Source: Deltaproteobacteria bacterium
Lineage (GTDB): Bacteria; UBA10199; JACPAL01; JACOUP01
Length of the DNA: 6,524 nt
Direction of reading: 5' to 3'
Assembly: GCA_030649435.1 (NCBI GenBank)
Contig: JAUSKE010000182.1
Span: 1 to 6,524, forward strand
Under the pieces are notes generated by a model. The model was given only the letters and a program-made list of their open reading frames with translations, ran no database searches and was not told where the DNA came from. The translations under genes and the position numbers were made by a program. Below are positions 5,695 through 6,524 of this stretch, piece after piece. Positions within the stretch are counted from its first letter, which is position 1. Every line of letters starts with the position of its first letter.

Positions 5695-6524
5695 CCTCTC
5701 GCGTTCTGATTCTTGATTTCGGTTCCCAATACACACAACTGATTGCGCGCCGGGTTCGGGAGTTAAAAGTTTTCTGTGAAATCCTCCCCTGCAATGCGCC
5801 ACTCGACAAGATCAAGAAGTTTGTTGCCGGGGCGCTGATCCTTTCCGGGGGACCGGCCAGTGTCTATGATAAAGAGGCCCCAACGGCTGATCGAGGGATC
5901 TTGGAGCTCGGTCTTCCGATTCTTGGCATTTGTTATGGGATGCAATGGTTGGCGCGCGAAGAAGGTGGAAAAGTAGAGCCTGGAAAAGTCAGAGAGTATG
6001 GTCCTGCGACGACTCGTCTCCGCAAGAAAGAGGGAATCTTCGCCAATTTTGAAGAAGAAGAGATTGCTGTCTGGATGAGCCACGGCGATCATGTTTCCAA
6101 ACTCCCTTCCGGATTTGAAGCCTATGCCACGAGTGGCAACGATCTTCTGGCCGCCATTGGTGACGATCGCCGAAAAGTTTTTGGCCTCCAATTTCATCCA
6201 GAAGTGGTTCACACTCCTCAGGGTAAAAAAATCATTGAAAATTTTCTCTTTAAAGTCTGTGGCTTAAAGCCCGATTGGTCGATCGCCTCGTTTATCGACC
6301 AGAAGGTGAAAGAAATCCGTGAAACGGTTGGTAAGTCCAAAGTGCTCTGTGCCGTTTCTGGCGGTGTTGATTCGTCGGTGATGGCAGTTCTAATCCACAA
6401 GGCGATTGGCAATCAGCTCGAGGCGTTCTTCATCGACAATGGCTTTTTAAGAAAAAATGAGGGGGATCGTGTCCTTGAACTCTTTAAGAAAAATGTTGGA
6501 CTGAATCTTCGGAAGATCGATGCC
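5691..6524 (+). CDS. guaA: GMP synthase (glutamine-hydrolysing), 3' end cut by window
   Basis: The open frame from ATG 5691 runs off the window after 278 codons, about half of the usual 510-525 residues. The product aminates XMP to GMP using glutamine and ATP. The N-terminal class I amidotransferase domain starts with VLILDFGSQYTQLIARRVRE (5-24). It shows LSGGP, the nucleophile Cys81 in GICYGMQ, MSHGDHV, and His169 and Glu171 in QFHPEV, completing the catalytic triad. The ATP pyrophosphatase domain follows, with its P-loop SGGVDSS at 223-229 and the FIDNGFLRKNE segment typical of GuaA. The dimerisation domain is not in view. The start overlaps the guaB stop by 4 nt (ATGA), so the two genes form an operon with coupled translation. 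Only a weak AGAG lies upstream. No anomaly is seen in the visible part. Confidence 0.96.
   Translation, partial: MTSRVLILDFGSQYTQLIARRVRELKVFCEILPCNAPLDKIKKFVAGALILSGGPASVYDKEAPTADRGILELGLPILGICYGMQWLAREEGGKVEPGKVREYGPATTRLRKKEGIFANFEEEEIAVWMSHGDHVSKLPSGFEAYATSGNDLLAAIGDDRRKVFGLQFHPEVVHTPQGKKIIENFLFKVCGLKPDWSIASFIDQKVKEIRETVGKSKVLCAVSGGVDSSVMAVLIHKAIGNQLEAFFIDNGFLRKNEGDRVLELFKKNVGLNLRKIDA

Noticed and set aside
5763..6212. 149-codon minus-strand frame at the window's right end
   Set aside because: It is antisense to guaA, whose catalytic residues are all present in the plus-strand frame.
1..6524. Search for CRISPR arrays, insertion sequences, phage genes, toxin-antitoxin or defence genes
   Set aside because: No spaced direct repeats, transposase or integrase motifs, or defence-type domains are visible. 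Apart from 181-288, nearly all of the window is coding and conserved housekeeping in character.

Overview
The window is an ordinary-looking housekeeping stretch of a bacterial chromosome of roughly balanced base composition. A Gram-negative envelope is suggested by two genes: a single-pass membrane protein with a TPR tail, and a secreted PQQ-type beta-propeller resembling the outer-membrane assembly factor BamB. The 5'-most fragment resembles the tail of MeaB/ArgK-type GTPases, but this is tentative. The lineage cannot be fixed from the sequence. An uncultured or deltaproteobacteria-like lineage is only a guess.

Layout. Positions 1-180 are the 3' end of a gene cut by the window edge. Positions 181-288 are non-coding and hold a large, nearly perfect hairpin (201-253), a second small hairpin and a TATAAT box. 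An elongator tRNA-Met(CAU) with encoded CCA follows (289-363). Only 10 nt after it begins der, the double-GTPase ribosome assembly factor (374-1720). A convergent alpha/beta-hydrolase gene on the minus strand (1717-2481) shares its stop-codon bases with der. A divergent promoter region (about 2482-2580) separates the hydrolase from a plus-strand pair: a membrane-anchored TPR protein (2581-3042) and an overlapping exported beta-propeller protein (3021-4181). After a 46-nt gap with its own promoter come guaB (4228-5694) and guaA (5691 to the window end). These are the two enzymes that convert IMP to XMP and then to GMP, and they are coupled by an ATGA overlap.

The genes around the hydrolase resemble the enterobacterial neighbourhood yfgM-bamB-der near guaB-guaA. 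This supports reading the TPR and propeller genes as YfgM-like and BamB-like envelope factors. The order is rearranged: der lies upstream and the hydrolase sits between.

The most interesting signal is in the start regions. Three sigma70-type promoters (hydrolase, TPR gene, guaB) lie so close to their start codons that the mRNAs should be leaderless or carry only a few leader bases. The fourth unit, der, would have a 10-nt leader after tRNA processing. No strong Shine-Dalgarno sequence is visible at any gene start. These promoters also decide two starts: TTG at 2523 and ATG at 4219 fall inside promoter hexamers and are rejected. I found no evidence of an undescribed multi-gene system, mobile element or CRISPR array.
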